NCBI RefSeq assembly: GCF_000746525.1
Contig: NZ_CP009048.1
Span: 776,001-840,000 of the forward strand
Origin: Pseudomonas alkylphenolica
Lineage (GTDB): Bacteria > Pseudomonadota > Gammaproteobacteria > Pseudomonadales > Pseudomonadaceae
Length of the DNA stretch: 64,000 nt
Reading direction: 5' to 3'
Positions 24,866-36,073 of the stretch are shown piece after piece (positions within the stretch are counted from its first letter, which is position 1; every line of letters starts with the position of its first letter). A program made the position numbers and the translations under genes. The notes under the pieces are model-generated. The model did no database searches. It saw nothing but the letters and a program-made list of their open reading frames with translations, and was not told where the DNA came from.

Positions 24866-26971
24866 GTGAACCCGGTAATCAAGAAATTCCAGTTCGGTCA
24901 ATCGACCGTTACCCTCGAGACGGGCCGTATTGCTCGTCAAGCGTCCGGCGCCGTATTGGTCACCGTCGACAACGATGTCACCGTACTGGTGACCGTGGTC
25001 GGTGCCAAACAGGCCGATCCAGGCAAAGGCTTCTTCCCCCTGTCCGTTCACTATCAGGAAAAGACCTACGCCGCCGGCAAGATCCCTGGTGGTTTCTTCA
25101 AGCGTGAAGGTCGTCCTTCCGAGAAAGAAACCCTGACCTCGCGTCTGATCGACCGTCCGATCCGTCCGCTGTTCCCAGAAGGCTTCATGAACGAAGTGCA
25201 GGTTGTCTGCACCGTCGTTTCCACCAGCAAGAAGACCGATCCGGACATCGCTGCGATGATCGGTACCTCGGCTGCCCTGGCAATCTCCGGCATTCCATTC
25301 GAAGGCCCGATCGGTGCCGCGCGCGTTGCTTTCCACGAAAGCACCGGCTACCTGCTGAACCCGACTTACGAGCAACTGGCTGCCTCGAGCCTGGACATGG
25401 TCGTTGCTGGTACTTCCGACGCCGTTCTGATGGTTGAATCGGAAGCCAAAGAGCTGACCGAAGACCAGATGCTGGGCGCGGTACTGTTCGCCCACGACGA
25501 ATTCCAGGCTGTTATCCAGGCTGTCAAAGAGCTGGCTGCCGAAGCTGCCAAGCCGACCTGGGACTGGACTGCCAAGGCTGAGAACACTTCCCTGTTGAGC
25601 GCCATTCGCGCTGAACTGGGCGAAGCGGTTTCCCAGGCTTACACCATCACCGTTAAGGCCGACCGTTACGCTCGCCTGGGCGAACTGCGCGATCAGGCGA
25701 TTGCCAAGTTCTCCGGTGAAGAAGGTCAGCCATCGGCCGGCGAAGTCAAAGAAATCTTCGGCGAAATCGAATACCGCACCGTTCGCGAAAACATCGTTAA
25801 CGGCAAGCCACGTATCGACGGCCGCGACACCAAGACTGTTCGTCCGCTGAACATCGAAGTCGGCGTTCTGCCGAAGACTCACGGTTCGGCGCTGTTCACC
25901 CGTGGCGAAACCCAGGCCCTGGTCGTTGCGACCCTGGGTACTGCGCGTGACGCCCAGCTGCTGGACACCCTCGAAGGCGAGAAGAAAGACCCCTTCATGC
26001 TGCACTACAACTTCCCGCCGTTCTCGGTAGGCGAGTGTGGTCGCATGGGCGGTGCTGGGCGTCGTGAAATCGGTCACGGCCGTCTGGCCCGTCGTTCGGT
26101 CCAGGCCATGCTGCCTGCCGCTGACGTGTTCCCGTACACCATCCGCGTGGTATCGGAAATCACCGAATCGAACGGCTCCAGCTCCATGGCTTCGGTCTGC
26201 GGTGCTTCCCTGGCCCTGATGGACGCCGGTGTGCCGATGAAGGCTCCGGTTGCCGGTATCGCCATGGGTCTGGTTAAAGAAGGCGAGAAGTTCGCTGTCC
26301 TGACCGACATCCTCGGTGACGAAGACCACCTGGGCGACATGGACTTCAAAGTAGCCGGTACCGCCAAAGGTGTTACCGCGCTGCAGATGGACATCAAGAT
26401 CAACGGCATCACCGAAGAGATCATGGAAATCGCCCTGGGCCAGGCCCTGGAAGCGCGCCTGAACATCCTCGGTCAGATGAACCAGATCATCGGTCAGTCG
26501 CGTAGCGAGTTGTCGGAAAATGCTCCGACCATGATCGCCATGAAGATCGACACCGACAAGATCCGTGACGTCATCGGTAAAGGTGGCGCGACCATTCGTG
26601 CCATCTGCGAAGAAACCAAGGCTTCGATCGATATCGAAGACGACGGCTCGATCAAGATCTTCGGTGAAACCAAAGACGCCGCTGAAGCTGCTCGTCAGCG
26701 CGTTCTGAGCATCACTGCAGAAGCTGAAATCGGCAAGATCTACGTTGGTAAGGTCGAGCGCATCGTTGACTTCGGTGCCTTCGTCAACATCCTGCCAGGC
26801 AAGGACGGTCTGGTTCACATCTCCATGCTGAGCGATGCTCGCGTTGAGAAAGTGACCGACATCCTGAAAGAAGGTCAGGAAGTTGAAGTACTGGTACTGG
26901 ACGTGGACAACCGCGGTCGTATCAAGCTGTCGATCAAGGACGTTGCCGCTGCCAAGGCATCCGGCGTCTAA
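24866..26971 (+). CDS. pnp: Polynucleotide phosphorylase (PNPase)
   Basis: The 701-residue protein has two RNase PH-like domains ([26 protein letters not shown] in the first; [23 protein letters not shown] in the second), a KH domain ([21 protein letters not shown]) and a C-terminal S1 domain ([26 protein letters not shown]). It degrades mRNA 3' to 5' with phosphate, partly within the degradosome. The GTG start follows GGTAGGAAACC. Confidence 0.98.
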   Translation: MNPVIKKFQFGQSTVTLETGRIARQASGAVLVTVDNDVTVLVTVVGAKQADPGKGFFPLSVHYQEKTYAAGKIPGGFFKREGRPSEKETLTSRLIDRPIRPLFPEGFMNEVQVVCTVVSTSKKTDPDIAAMIGTSAALAISGIPFEGPIGAARVAFHESTGYLLNPTYEQLAASSLDMVVAGTSDAVLMVESEAKELTEDQMLGAVLFAHDEFQAVIQAVKELAAEAAKPTWDWTAKAENTSLLSAIRAELGEAVSQAYTITVKADRYARLGELRDQAIAKFSGEEGQPSAGEVKEIFGEIEYRTVRENIVNGKPRIDGRDTKTVRPLNIEVGVLPKTHGSALFTRGETQALVVATLGTARDAQLLDTLEGEKKDPFMLHYNFPPFSVGECGRMGGAGRREIGHGRLARRSVQAMLPAADVFPYTIRVVSEITESNGSSSMASVCGASLALMDAGVPMKAPVAGIAMGLVKEGEKFAVLTDILGDEDHLGDMDFKVAGTAKGVTALQMDIKINGITEEIMEIALGQALEARLNILGQMNQIIGQSRSELSENAPTMIAMKIDTDKIRDVIGKGGATIRAICEETKASIDIEDDGSIKIFGETKDAAEAARQRVLSITAEAEIGKIYVGKVERIVDFGAFVNILPGKDGLVHISMLSDARVEKVTDILKEGQEVEVLVLDVDNRGRIKLSIKDVAAAKASGV

Positions 26972-26987
26972 GAACGTAGCGTAAAGA

Positions 26988-27013
26988 AAAGGACCCTTCG
27001 GGGTCCTTTTTTT
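26988..27013 (+). terminator. Terminator after pnp
   Basis: AAAGGACCC and GGGTCCTTT enclose TTCG and run into a T tract. It is a strong intrinsic terminator 16 bp after the pnp stop and ends the rpsO-pnp transcript. Confidence 0.95.
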
Positions 27014-27147
27014 ATGCCTGTGGCAATTGTCTTGCGGACTTGCATCTTGCATGCAGGATTCTGCCGAGGCTTGCAAATTGCACGATTGCGGTTTTTTCGT
27101 CTAACTCTAAACGACTGATTTATAAGGAAATAATCAATTAGAAAAGC

Positions 27148-27163
27148 TGGCATAGACCCTGCA
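27148..27163 (+). promoter_or_regulatory. Candidate sigma-54 promoter upstream of the BON-domain gene
   Basis: TGGCATAGACCCTGCA keeps the invariant GG (-24) and GC (-12) of the RpoN consensus TGGCAC-N5-TTGCA with the right spacing. The upstream 100 bp holds several TTGCA-like repeats (27031-27090) that could bind an enhancer-binding protein. Transcription would start near 27174, leaving a leader of about 55 nt. Confidence 0.65.
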
Positions 27164-27229
27164 ACGGTAGTCATACCCCTGCTGCCAGGACTTACGGCGC
27201 AGACTTTTCGAAAAACAGGAGTGTCTCGT

Positions 27230-27580
27230 ATGAAGAAGTTCGCTATTGCTGCCGCTACTGCCACCGCCCTGACTCTGACCCTGGCTAACGCGGCATTTGC
27301 CCAACAGCCTGCCCAGGCTCCGCTGACTGTTGCTGCCGGTGAAATGGACAAGGCAACAGAAGCGACCAAAGACACCTGGATCACCACCAAGGTCAAATCC
27401 GACCTGATGACCGAGAAAGGTATTCCAGGCACAGACATCAAGGTAGAAACCAATAAAGGTGTGGTTTCCCTGTCTTCCGATACTGCGCTGACCAAGTCGC
27501 AGAAAGACACGGCGGTCATGATCACCAAGAAGATCGATGGCGTTAAGGCGGTTTCGGCTGATGGCCTGAAAACCGACTGA
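27230..27580 (+). CDS. Secreted BON-domain protein (OsmY-like)
   Basis: The 116-residue protein has a Sec signal peptide (hydrophobic core after MKKFAIAAAT, cleavage after AFA at residue 24) and one BON domain (ATKDTWITTKVKSDLMTEKG, then VKVETNKGVVSLSSD-like segments and VDGVKAV). BON domains are thought to bind phospholipid surfaces, so a periplasmic envelope-stress role is plausible but unproven. ATG 27230 follows AGGAG by 8 bases. It is monocistronic between two terminators, with a likely RpoN promoter. Confidence 0.88.
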   Translation: MKKFAIAAATATALTLTLANAAFAQQPAQAPLTVAAGEMDKATEATKDTWITTKVKSDLMTEKGIPGTDIKVETNKGVVSLSSDTALTKSQKDTAVMITKKIDGVKAVSADGLKTD

Positions 27581-27591
27581 CCTGCGTAAAC

Positions 27592-27626
27592 AAAAGCCCC
27601 GGCACAGGTTGCCGGGGCTTTTGTTT
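27592..27626 (+). terminator. Terminator after the BON-domain gene
   Basis: AAAAGCCCCGGC and GCCGGGGCTTTT enclose ACAGGTT, followed by GTTT. The symmetric A and T flanks mean it could work on both strands. It is 11 bp after the stop codon. Confidence 0.92.
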
Positions 27627-27631
27627 GAACG

Positions 27632-27701
27632 GTGGGAGCGGGCTTGCCCCGCGATGCAATGTGACTGGCAGTCTACAATCGCGGGGCAAGCCCGCTCCCA
27701 C
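27632..27701. repeat. REP doublet (REPIN), copy 2
   Basis: The same two 23-nt complementary arms and 24-nt spacer as at 5597, total 70 bp. It lies between the convergent ends of the BON-domain gene and the DUF748 gene, 7 bp from the latter's stop. Confidence 0.93.
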
Positions 27702-27708
27702 CGTTCGG

Positions 27709-30651
27709 TTACTCAGCATCCAGATGCAGCGGCGTGATTACCCGCCCATCTGCTTCCGCCTGGCCGAGGCTGGCATCAATGAAGTACACCCTATCGTCCT
27801 CCAGCTTGCCCTTGTCGACCAGGTAGTCCTTGATACTGCTGGCCCGGGCCTGACCCAGCTGGCGCAGCAGTAGAGCGCTCTCGCCCCAGGACTTGAGCAC
27901 TGCATCGCGCAACTGAGTGGTGCGCTGCTCGCGGTCCAGCTGCTCCCATTCGGCCGGCGGCTGCTGCTTCATGCGGGTGCGATAGATCCCTTCAAGCATC
28001 GCCGGTTTGTCACCATCCGGGACCTTCAGGTCGGAAGCCTGGGCTGGCACCTTGTCACCGCGACGCTGGAGGATCTTGTAGTAGGTACTCTGGTACTCAC
28101 GCTCCAGACGTTGCTGGGCAATCAACGGTCCATCGCTGCTTTGCGCGCTGGTACCTTCGATCTCCAGACGCAGGGCAGGGCGTTCCTTGAGTGCCGCCGC
28201 CAGCTTGTCGAGGGCGCTCTTGGCATCAGGTGCCAGATCGCTGGAACCGGCGGCAAAGGCGACGCTGCCCAGGTCCTGGGCATCGCCACCGGTGATCAGG
28301 CCACCGATGAACTTGAATGGCGCCTGGGCGGCGCGCAGCACCAGGTTGCGCAGAGTCTGCCAGACGATCGGCATGACGCTGAACTGGGGATCGTTCAGGT
28401 CGCCGGTCACCGGCAATTCGATGGAGATCTTGCCTTCGGTGTCCTTGAGCAAGGCCACTGCCAGGCGAATCGGCAGATCCACCGCATCCGGGCTTTCGAC
28501 CTTCTCACCCAGCTGCAACTGCTCGACCACCACTTTGTTCTCGGCTTTGAGCTTGCCCTGGGTGATGACGTAGTGCAGGTCGATGTTCAGCCGGCCCTTG
28601 CGGATGCGAAAGCCGGCGAACTTGCCTGAATAAGGCGTCAGGGTGGTCAGCTCGACGCGTTTGAAGCTGGTGGCGATGTCCAGGCTGGCCATCGGGTCGA
28701 AAGGGTTCAGCGCGCCCTTGATGGTCACGGGTGCGTAGCGATCGACCTTGCCCTTGATATCGACCTTGGCCGGCTTGGGCTGGCGGTTGTCGATGGTGCC
28801 AATCTGGCCGTTGAGTTGCTGGATGGCGGTGGCGAAGTTGGGGGTCAGGCTGAAGTCGGCAAAGTTCGCCGAGCCATCGTTGATGTCGATTGCACCGATG
28901 CGGATGCCCAACGGCTTGTCGCTGCTGGCCGGCGCCTTGGATTTCGCCTGGGTACTGGTTGGCGCGGTGGTCGGCTGCGGGATCAGCAGGTCGTCGACGT
29001 TGGTGGTGCGGTCTTCGTTGATCATGAAGCGCGCATAAGGCTGCTTCAGGCTGACCTTGCCGATGCTCAATGCATCACCGTGACGGTAGGACAGCCCGTC
29101 AAGGTTGAGCTGTTGCCATTTGACGAAGTCGCGATCCTTGATGGTGTCCAGGGTATGCAACTGGTTGACCTGCGCCTTGCCGTCAATGCTGAAGGCCAGC
29201 GGATCAACGTTGCTGAGGTTGACGTTGAGGTCACTGCCAAGCATGCCGCTGCGCAGCTCCAGACGGATGTACGGCGTGATGTAGGCCTGGGCGATGCGCA
29301 AGTCGATGTCCTGGGTGCTGACCTTGAGCTTGGCGGTAACAGGCGCCAGGTTGACTTCACCGGCAGCCTGCAACTTGCCTTGCTTGCCCACGCCGGTATC
29401 GAGCTTGAGGGTGAAAGGCGACTGGTTGAGGCTGTCGAAGTTCTGCAGGTCGAGGTTCAACGGGCCCACATCCAGCGCCACCGGTTGCTTCTGCGAACGA
29501 TCGGCCAGGTGCACCTGGTAGTTGCGCAGTTGCACATCCTTGAGCAGCACCTGCCAGGGCTTGCCTGGCTCGGCAGGGGTCGCTTGCGCCTGGTTATCAG
29601 GTTCGGCAGCGGCAGGTTCGGCTTTCTCCTTCGGCGTGGCCTTGGCCGGCTGGCTGGCGAACAGCTTTTGCCAGTCGAGTTGGCCATCGGCTTCCAGCGC
29701 GGCCCAGGTTTCCAGCTTCTCACTGCGGATCTTGCCTACGGTTACCAGTTGTTTGGCGAGATCTACAGACGTTTCACTGACATCCAGGCGTGCCAGACGC
29801 GCCAGTGGGCGACCATCCGGCGCCTTGATGGCAAAGGGTGCGATGCTCACCGAGGTATTGTCGAGCAGCAGCTCGGTTTCCTTGGACAGGTTCAGTTTGT
29901 AGTGGGTGTCGAGACTGATGACGCCTTCTTCCAGTACCAGCGGCACGGCATCGCGGACGTAGGGCCAGAAGGCTTTCATCTTACCGTCGGTGACTTTCAA
30001 CGTACCTTCGGAAGCGATGGGCACAAGGCTGAAGGACCCGCTCCAGTCGATGCGGCCACCGTGCGGTCCGACCGCCACCAGGGTCATGTCGGAGCTGTCT
30101 TCAGGCAGGGTGCTGAGGTTCTTCAGTTCCAGGTTCATCGAATCGTAGAGGAACTCGATGGGTTCGCTGGGCCGCAAGTCCTCGAAGTGCAGGAGGCCTT
30201 CGACGAGCTTGATGCTGTCGATGCGCAGCGGGAACGGGTCACTGGGTGGCGCTTCGGGTTTCGCTTCGCTGGGCGGAAGTTTGAACAGCTGTGCGAGGTT
30301 CAGTTTTCCATCCTTGGCGAACAGCAATTCGGTATGCGGCTTTTCCAGCTCGACGCCCGCCAGGTGCAGGGCACCGGTCCACAGGCTGTCGAGTTCAAGG
30401 TTGGCGTACAGGCGTTCAAAGCCGACCTGTTTCTTGTCCGGCTCGCCAATCTGCAGGCCCCAGAGAGTCAGCTCAAGACTGAAGGGGTTGAGCTCGATGC
30501 GCTGCAAGTGCGCAGGCACCGTGGCGTAGTTGGCCAATTGCTGGTTGGCGATACGCAGGGCAACCCCTGGGAGAATCAGAAAGCCAAGCAGGCTGTACAG
30601 GGCCAAAGCGGCCAACATGGCGCCGAGGGCGCGTTTCAATCCTTTGGGCAT
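27709..30651 (-). CDS. DUF748 / AsmA-like large envelope protein
   Basis: The 980-residue protein has an N-terminal transmembrane helix (about 7-29) and a long periplasmic part with repeated beta-rich LDL/LNL blocks. The middle includes an Ala/Pro/Glu-rich linker, and the C-terminal part has an OmpA-like stretch (ALDKLAAALKERPALRLEIEGTSA). This matches the DUF748 family, which I relate to AsmA-type envelope proteins proposed in lipid transport or outer membrane homeostasis. An alternative start is GTG 30696. The function is not established. Confidence 0.8.
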   Translation of the reverse strand: MPKGLKRALGAMLAALALYSLLGFLILPGVALRIANQQLANYATVPAHLQRIELNPFSLELTLWGLQIGEPDKKQVGFERLYANLELDSLWTGALHLAGVELEKPHTELLFAKDGKLNLAQLFKLPPSEAKPEAPPSDPFPLRIDSIKLVEGLLHFEDLRPSEPIEFLYDSMNLELKNLSTLPEDSSDMTLVAVGPHGGRIDWSGSFSLVPIASEGTLKVTDGKMKAFWPYVRDAVPLVLEEGVISLDTHYKLNLSKETELLLDNTSVSIAPFAIKAPDGRPLARLARLDVSETSVDLAKQLVTVGKIRSEKLETWAALEADGQLDWQKLFASQPAKATPKEKAEPAAAEPDNQAQATPAEPGKPWQVLLKDVQLRNYQVHLADRSQKQPVALDVGPLNLDLQNFDSLNQSPFTLKLDTGVGKQGKLQAAGEVNLAPVTAKLKVSTQDIDLRIAQAYITPYIRLELRSGMLGSDLNVNLSNVDPLAFSIDGKAQVNQLHTLDTIKDRDFVKWQQLNLDGLSYRHGDALSIGKVSLKQPYARFMINEDRTTNVDDLLIPQPTTAPTSTQAKSKAPASSDKPLGIRIGAIDINDGSANFADFSLTPNFATAIQQLNGQIGTIDNRQPKPAKVDIKGKVDRYAPVTIKGALNPFDPMASLDIATSFKRVELTTLTPYSGKFAGFRIRKGRLNIDLHYVITQGKLKAENKVVVEQLQLGEKVESPDAVDLPIRLAVALLKDTEGKISIELPVTGDLNDPQFSVMPIVWQTLRNLVLRAAQAPFKFIGGLITGGDAQDLGSVAFAAGSSDLAPDAKSALDKLAAALKERPALRLEIEGTSAQSSDGPLIAQQRLEREYQSTYYKILQRRGDKVPAQASDLKVPDGDKPAMLEGIYRTRMKQQPPAEWEQLDREQRTTQLRDAVLKSWGESALLLRQLGQARASSIKDYLVDKGKLEDDRVYFIDASLGQAEADGRVITPLHLDAE

Positions 30652-30689
30652 GTGCGGCGTCGTCTGTCTGGAACGGGAGTGCTTGGAGT

Positions 30690-30735
30690 ATGGCACGTAA
30701 AATCGGTTCCGAAGATAGCTCGGAAGTTACCGGTT
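30690..30735 (-). terminator. Weak terminator-like hairpin after the methyltransferase gene
   Basis: On the minus strand TTCCGA and TCGGAA, extended by CGGT/ACCG with a bulge, form a hairpin followed by ATTTTA. It sits just past the stop of the methyltransferase and upstream of the DUF748 gene. Confidence 0.45.
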
Positions 30736-30742
30736 TTTTGTT

Positions 30743-31759
30743 TTAAAGCTGAAGAATCAAGGTCTTCAGCGGTGGTTGCTGGTCCTGCGACGGAAAGTCA
30801 CTGGCCGGTTTAAGTACCTGGCAGTCGCGTACCGGGCGCCCGGCTTTTTCCGCGCAGCGCAGTACTTGTTCGCGCCAGTCGTCGAGGCTGACCTTGGCCA
30901 GGTTGTTACAGCAGATCAGTACGCCGTCTTCGGCGGTGCTGAGCAGGGCCGGTTTGAGCAGGCTCTGGTAGTCGCGCAGTAAATCGACGGTGCCGAAGGC
31001 GCTCTTGGCCCAGGCCGGCGGGTCGAGAAACACCAGATCGAACTGGCGCTGCTCCAGGCGCGGGTACGCTGGCAGCTTGTGACCGCGGCGCTGACTGATC
31101 GGCAAACCGGCGAACTGGCGGATCGCCGGAAAGTAATCGGACTGGATGAAGCTCATCGGCACCAGCCCCGGGTTGAGCGCCGCGTTCTCCTTGCCCACTG
31201 CCAGGTTGCCTTCGGCGAAGTCCAGGTTACACACCTCACGGGCGCCACCTGCTGCCGCGCTAAGGCCGACACCACAGGTGTAGGCGAACAGGTTCAGCAC
31301 ACGCTTACCGGCACTGTGTTGCTTGACCCAGCCGCGGGCGTTGCGCAGGTCGAGGAACAGCAGTGGGTCTTGGCCGGCATGGCGGCCACGGACACGGTAG
31401 TTCAGCCCCCACTCATGACCGACATGGTCGGCCAGGGCCGCTTCGCTGGCCTGGTAAACCGGGTCACGGCGGTCGATGCGGCTGTTGCCCTGGGAGCGGT
31501 CGTTGTAGACCAGCAGCAGCTCAAGGCCAAGCTGCGCCTCAACCATGGCGTGCAGTTCAAGCAAGGCGCTGCTCTCAAGCGTCTGATGGAAACTCTGCAC
31601 CAGCAGTTGCGGGCCATAGCGGTCAACGGTCAGGCCGCTGGCGCCTTCCTGACTGCCATGGAACAGGCGGTAGCAGTCAGTGCCCTGGGCATGCAGTTCG
31701 GCGATTAGGCCCTGGCGGGCGTCGAGGGCGGCGCGCAGCGCCTGATTCAAGAGGGACAT
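30743..31759 (-). CDS. RlmI-like class I SAM-dependent rRNA methyltransferase
   Basis: The 338-residue protein has a SAM-binding Rossmann domain: VLNLFAYTCGVGLSAAAGG (motif I), VCNLDFAEGNLAVGKENAALN, and the catalytic-type FDLVFLDPPAWAKS (motif IV). The architecture matches the RlmI/RlmK family of 23S rRNA methyltransferases. The N-terminal part is a shorter EEHEI-like region (SGLTVDRYGPQLLVQ) without an obvious PUA domain. The exact target nucleotide cannot be told. ATG follows AAGG. Confidence 0.82.
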   Translation of the reverse strand: MSLLNQALRAALDARQGLIAELHAQGTDCYRLFHGSQEGASGLTVDRYGPQLLVQSFHQTLESSALLELHAMVEAQLGLELLLVYNDRSQGNSRIDRRDPVYQASEAALADHVGHEWGLNYRVRGRHAGQDPLLFLDLRNARGWVKQHSAGKRVLNLFAYTCGVGLSAAAGGAREVCNLDFAEGNLAVGKENAALNPGLVPMSFIQSDYFPAIRQFAGLPISQRRGHKLPAYPRLEQRQFDLVFLDPPAWAKSAFGTVDLLRDYQSLLKPALLSTAEDGVLICCNNLAKVSLDDWREQVLRCAEKAGRPVRDCQVLKPASDFPSQDQQPPLKTLILQL

Positions 31760-31806
31760 GCACGTGGCCTTGGTTTGCGGACGTGCAGTTTATCAGTTCA
31801 CGCCAG

Positions 31807-31831
31807 GGGAGGGGCCGTTGCAGCCCCTCCC
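31807..31831 (-). terminator. GC-rich hairpin after the thiolase gene
   Basis: GGGAGGGGC and GCCCCTCCC flank a 7-nt loop just beyond the thiolase stop. There is no T tract, so it may protect the 3' end rather than terminate on its own. Confidence 0.42.
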
Positions 31832-31838
31832 GCTGTTA

Positions 31839-33017
31839 TCAGCGTTCGATCGCCAGGGCTACACCCTGGCCGCCGCCGATGCACAAGGTGGCCAGGCCTT
31901 TGCTGGCATCACGCTTGATCATCTCGTGCAACAGGGTCACCAGCACCCGGCAACCCGAAGCACCGATCGGGTGGCCCAGGGCAATGGCGCCGCCGTTGAC
32001 GTTGACCTTGCTGGCGTCCCAACCCAGCTCCTTGCCTACCGACAGGGCCTGGGCGGCAAAGGCTTCGTTGGCTTCGATCAGGTCCAGGTCGGCCAGATCC
32101 CAGCCGGCCTTTTCCAGGCAGCGGCGGGTGGCGCTGACCGGGCCGATGCCCATGATCGCAGGGTCGACGCCGGCATTGGCGTAGGCCTTGATCCGCGCCA
32201 GGATCGGCAGACCCAGTTGCTGGGCCTTGGCTGCACTCATCAGCATCACGGCGGCGGCACCGTCGTTGAGCGACGAAGCGTTACCGGCAGTGACGGTGCC
32301 GTCTTTCTTGAAGGCCGGCTTGAGCTTGCCCAGCGATTCGGCGGTAGTGCCGGCACGTGGTTGTTCGTCAGTGGCGAAGGCAACCGGATCGCCCTTGCGC
32401 TGAGGAATCAGGATCGGGGTGATTTCGTCGACGAAGCGTCGGGCTTCGATGGCGGCAGCAGCTTTTTGCTGGGAGGCGGCGGCGAAGGCATCCTGGTCTT
32501 CACGGCTGATGCCGTACTTTTCCACCAGGTTCTCGGCGGTGATGCCCATGTGGTAGTCGTTGAAGGCATCCCACAGACCGTCGCTGATCATGCTGTCGAT
32601 CAGGGTGCTGTGGCCCATGCGCAAACCGGTACGGGCGCCGGGCATGACGTAGTTGGCCAGGCTCATGTTTTCCTGGCCGCCGGCGATGATCACTTCGGCG
32701 TCGCCGCAGCGGATGGCCTGGGTTGCCAGGTGCAGGGCCTTGAGGCCGGAGCCGCAGACTTTGTTCAGGGTCATGGCCGGTACCGCGTGGGGCAGGCCGG
32801 CCTTGATCGCGGCCTGGCGCGCAGGGTTTTGCCCGGCACCAGCGGTCAGCACCTGGCCGAGGATCACTTCATCGACCAGCTCGGCATCGATGCCGGTCAG
32901 GGTCAGCAGTTGGCGAATCACCGCAGCGCCGAGGTCAACGGCGGGAATGGCGGCCAGCGCTCCTTGGTAGCTACCGACAGCGGTTCGGGTGGCGGCAACG
33001 ATAACAACATCTTGCAT
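31839..33017 (-). CDS. Acetyl-CoA acetyltransferase (thiolase)
   Basis: The 392-residue thiolase has the acyl-enzyme Cys at residue 88 in [29 protein letters not shown] near the C-terminus with the active-site His and second Cys, and an AAA-type [12 protein letters not shown] block. It condenses or cleaves acetoacetyl-CoA. It could serve acetoacetate breakdown, fatty-acid ends or PHB-type metabolism; AtoB/PhaA-like is the nearest description. Start ATG 33017 ([15 protein letters not shown]) is standard; an upstream in-frame start adds an unconserved tail. Confidence 0.92.
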   Translation of the reverse strand: MQDVVIVAATRTAVGSYQGALAAIPAVDLGAAVIRQLLTLTGIDAELVDEVILGQVLTAGAGQNPARQAAIKAGLPHAVPAMTLNKVCGSGLKALHLATQAIRCGDAEVIIAGGQENMSLANYVMPGARTGLRMGHSTLIDSMISDGLWDAFNDYHMGITAENLVEKYGISREDQDAFAAASQQKAAAAIEARRFVDEITPILIPQRKGDPVAFATDEQPRAGTTAESLGKLKPAFKKDGTVTAGNASSLNDGAAAVMLMSAAKAQQLGLPILARIKAYANAGVDPAIMGIGPVSATRRCLEKAGWDLADLDLIEANEAFAAQALSVGKELGWDASKVNVNGGAIALGHPIGASGCRVLVTLLHEMIKRDASKGLATLCIGGGQGVALAIER

Positions 33018-33142
33018 GGCGCGGGTCCTCACTATTATTCGATTTGGCGTCAGAACAGCACAGGCCCCTGCGGGGCCTTGATCAACCGTCATGGTGGCAT
33101 AGATGCTCGGGAAATCGCTAATGGCGAACCGCTCGGTCGCCT

Positions 33143-34012
33143 TCAGTGAATACCCATGCGCCGCCGCGCTCGATGCGCCGAGCCGTCACGCATGGCCCAG
33201 CGCAGCACCGGGGCTGTGCTGTTGATACCCAGGCGAATAAGGCGCCGTTGCAAGGAATGTTGCTGCAGGTCCAGCATGGCGCTGGCCCAATCAGGCAGCA
33301 AATCGATACCCGCGCGCAACATCAGGCTACCCACCGGCTTGGCCAGACGGCTGGGCGCGGGGGCATCGAGCAATACCTGCACCACTTCCTGGCTTCGTTC
33401 ATCGGCGTACAACTGTGGACGCATGGCCTGCAGGTAATCCGTTACCTGTTGACGCGAGCGTGGTACATCCCGGGCCCCCAGGCGTTCGGCGATCAGGGCG
33501 ATTTCGGCGTAGTAGGCATCCTGTTCGGCGTGGGGCAGGTTCGGATTGCGGTAACGCAGGTGGGCGGCAAGAAAGCTGCTGACCTCGGCCACATGCACCC
33601 AGGTCAACAGCTCTGGGTCGCTGGCTGCATAGGGGCGCCCATCGGCAGCGCTACCGACGACCTGTAGATGGATGGTGCGGACTTTCTCGATCAGCCAGTT
33701 GGCATCGCCGGTGGCACCGAAGGTGGTGCCGGAGATGAACTGGCTGGTGCGGCGCAGGCGTCCGAGCAGATCCTGGCGAAAATTGGAGTGATCCCAGACC
33801 CCAGCCAGGGCCAGCGGATGCAGCAGTTGCAGGAGCAGAGCACTGATACCGCCCACCAGCATGCTCGGGAAGTCGCCGTGTACACGCCAGCTGATGCTGT
33901 CCGGGCCGAACAGGCCGGGGTCGCCCTTAGGGTTTTCCAGGTCAAGCTGCCCCAGGGACAAGCCGGTCAGGCTCATCACCTGGGTTTCGATACGGCGGCG
34001 AATCGCTTCCAT
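33143..34012 (-). CDS. MpaB-like oxygenase family protein (DUF2236)
   Basis: The 289-residue protein begins [17 protein letters not shown] and carries DUF2236 features: the helix [40 protein letters not shown], and [16 protein letters not shown] with His residues that could bind haem. Related family members include the Lcp rubber oxygenase and the fungal enzyme MpaB, but no substrate can be inferred here. The start follows AAGG. It sits between a thiolase and acetyl-CoA synthetase, all on the same strand. Confidence 0.75.
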   Translation of the reverse strand: MEAIRRRIETQVMSLTGLSLGQLDLENPKGDPGLFGPDSISWRVHGDFPSMLVGGISALLLQLLHPLALAGVWDHSNFRQDLLGRLRRTSQFISGTTFGATGDANWLIEKVRTIHLQVVGSAADGRPYAASDPELLTWVHVAEVSSFLAAHLRYRNPNLPHAEQDAYYAEIALIAERLGARDVPRSRQQVTDYLQAMRPQLYADERSQEVVQVLLDAPAPSRLAKPVGSLMLRAGIDLLPDWASAMLDLQQHSLQRRLIRLGINSTAPVLRWAMRDGSAHRARRRMGIH

Positions 34013-34051
34013 GGTTACCTTGCGTGCGAGGCAGCCATGACCGGCTGCCGG

Positions 34052-35986
<1,935 letters not shown>

Positions 35987-36031
35987 GGCGGGGTCCTGTC
36001 CTGATTGTTTTTGTCAGGACAGTGTAGCCGC

Positions 36032-36063
36032 TACCCCTGGCTGTGTTCGTTCAGCCAGGGGTA
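36032..36063 (-). terminator. Hairpin after pgi
   Basis: TACCCCTGGCTG and CAGCCAGGGGTA form a perfect 12-bp stem around an 8-nt loop, 11 bp past the pgi stop. It lacks a long U tract but is the obvious end of the minus-strand pgi transcript. Confidence 0.6.
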
Positions 36064-36073
36064 ACACGGGCGA

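Noticed and set aside
28816..30813. 665-residue plus-strand ORF opposite the DUF748 gene
   Set aside because: A high-GC shadow frame; the minus-strand protein has a membrane helix and family features, while this one has none.
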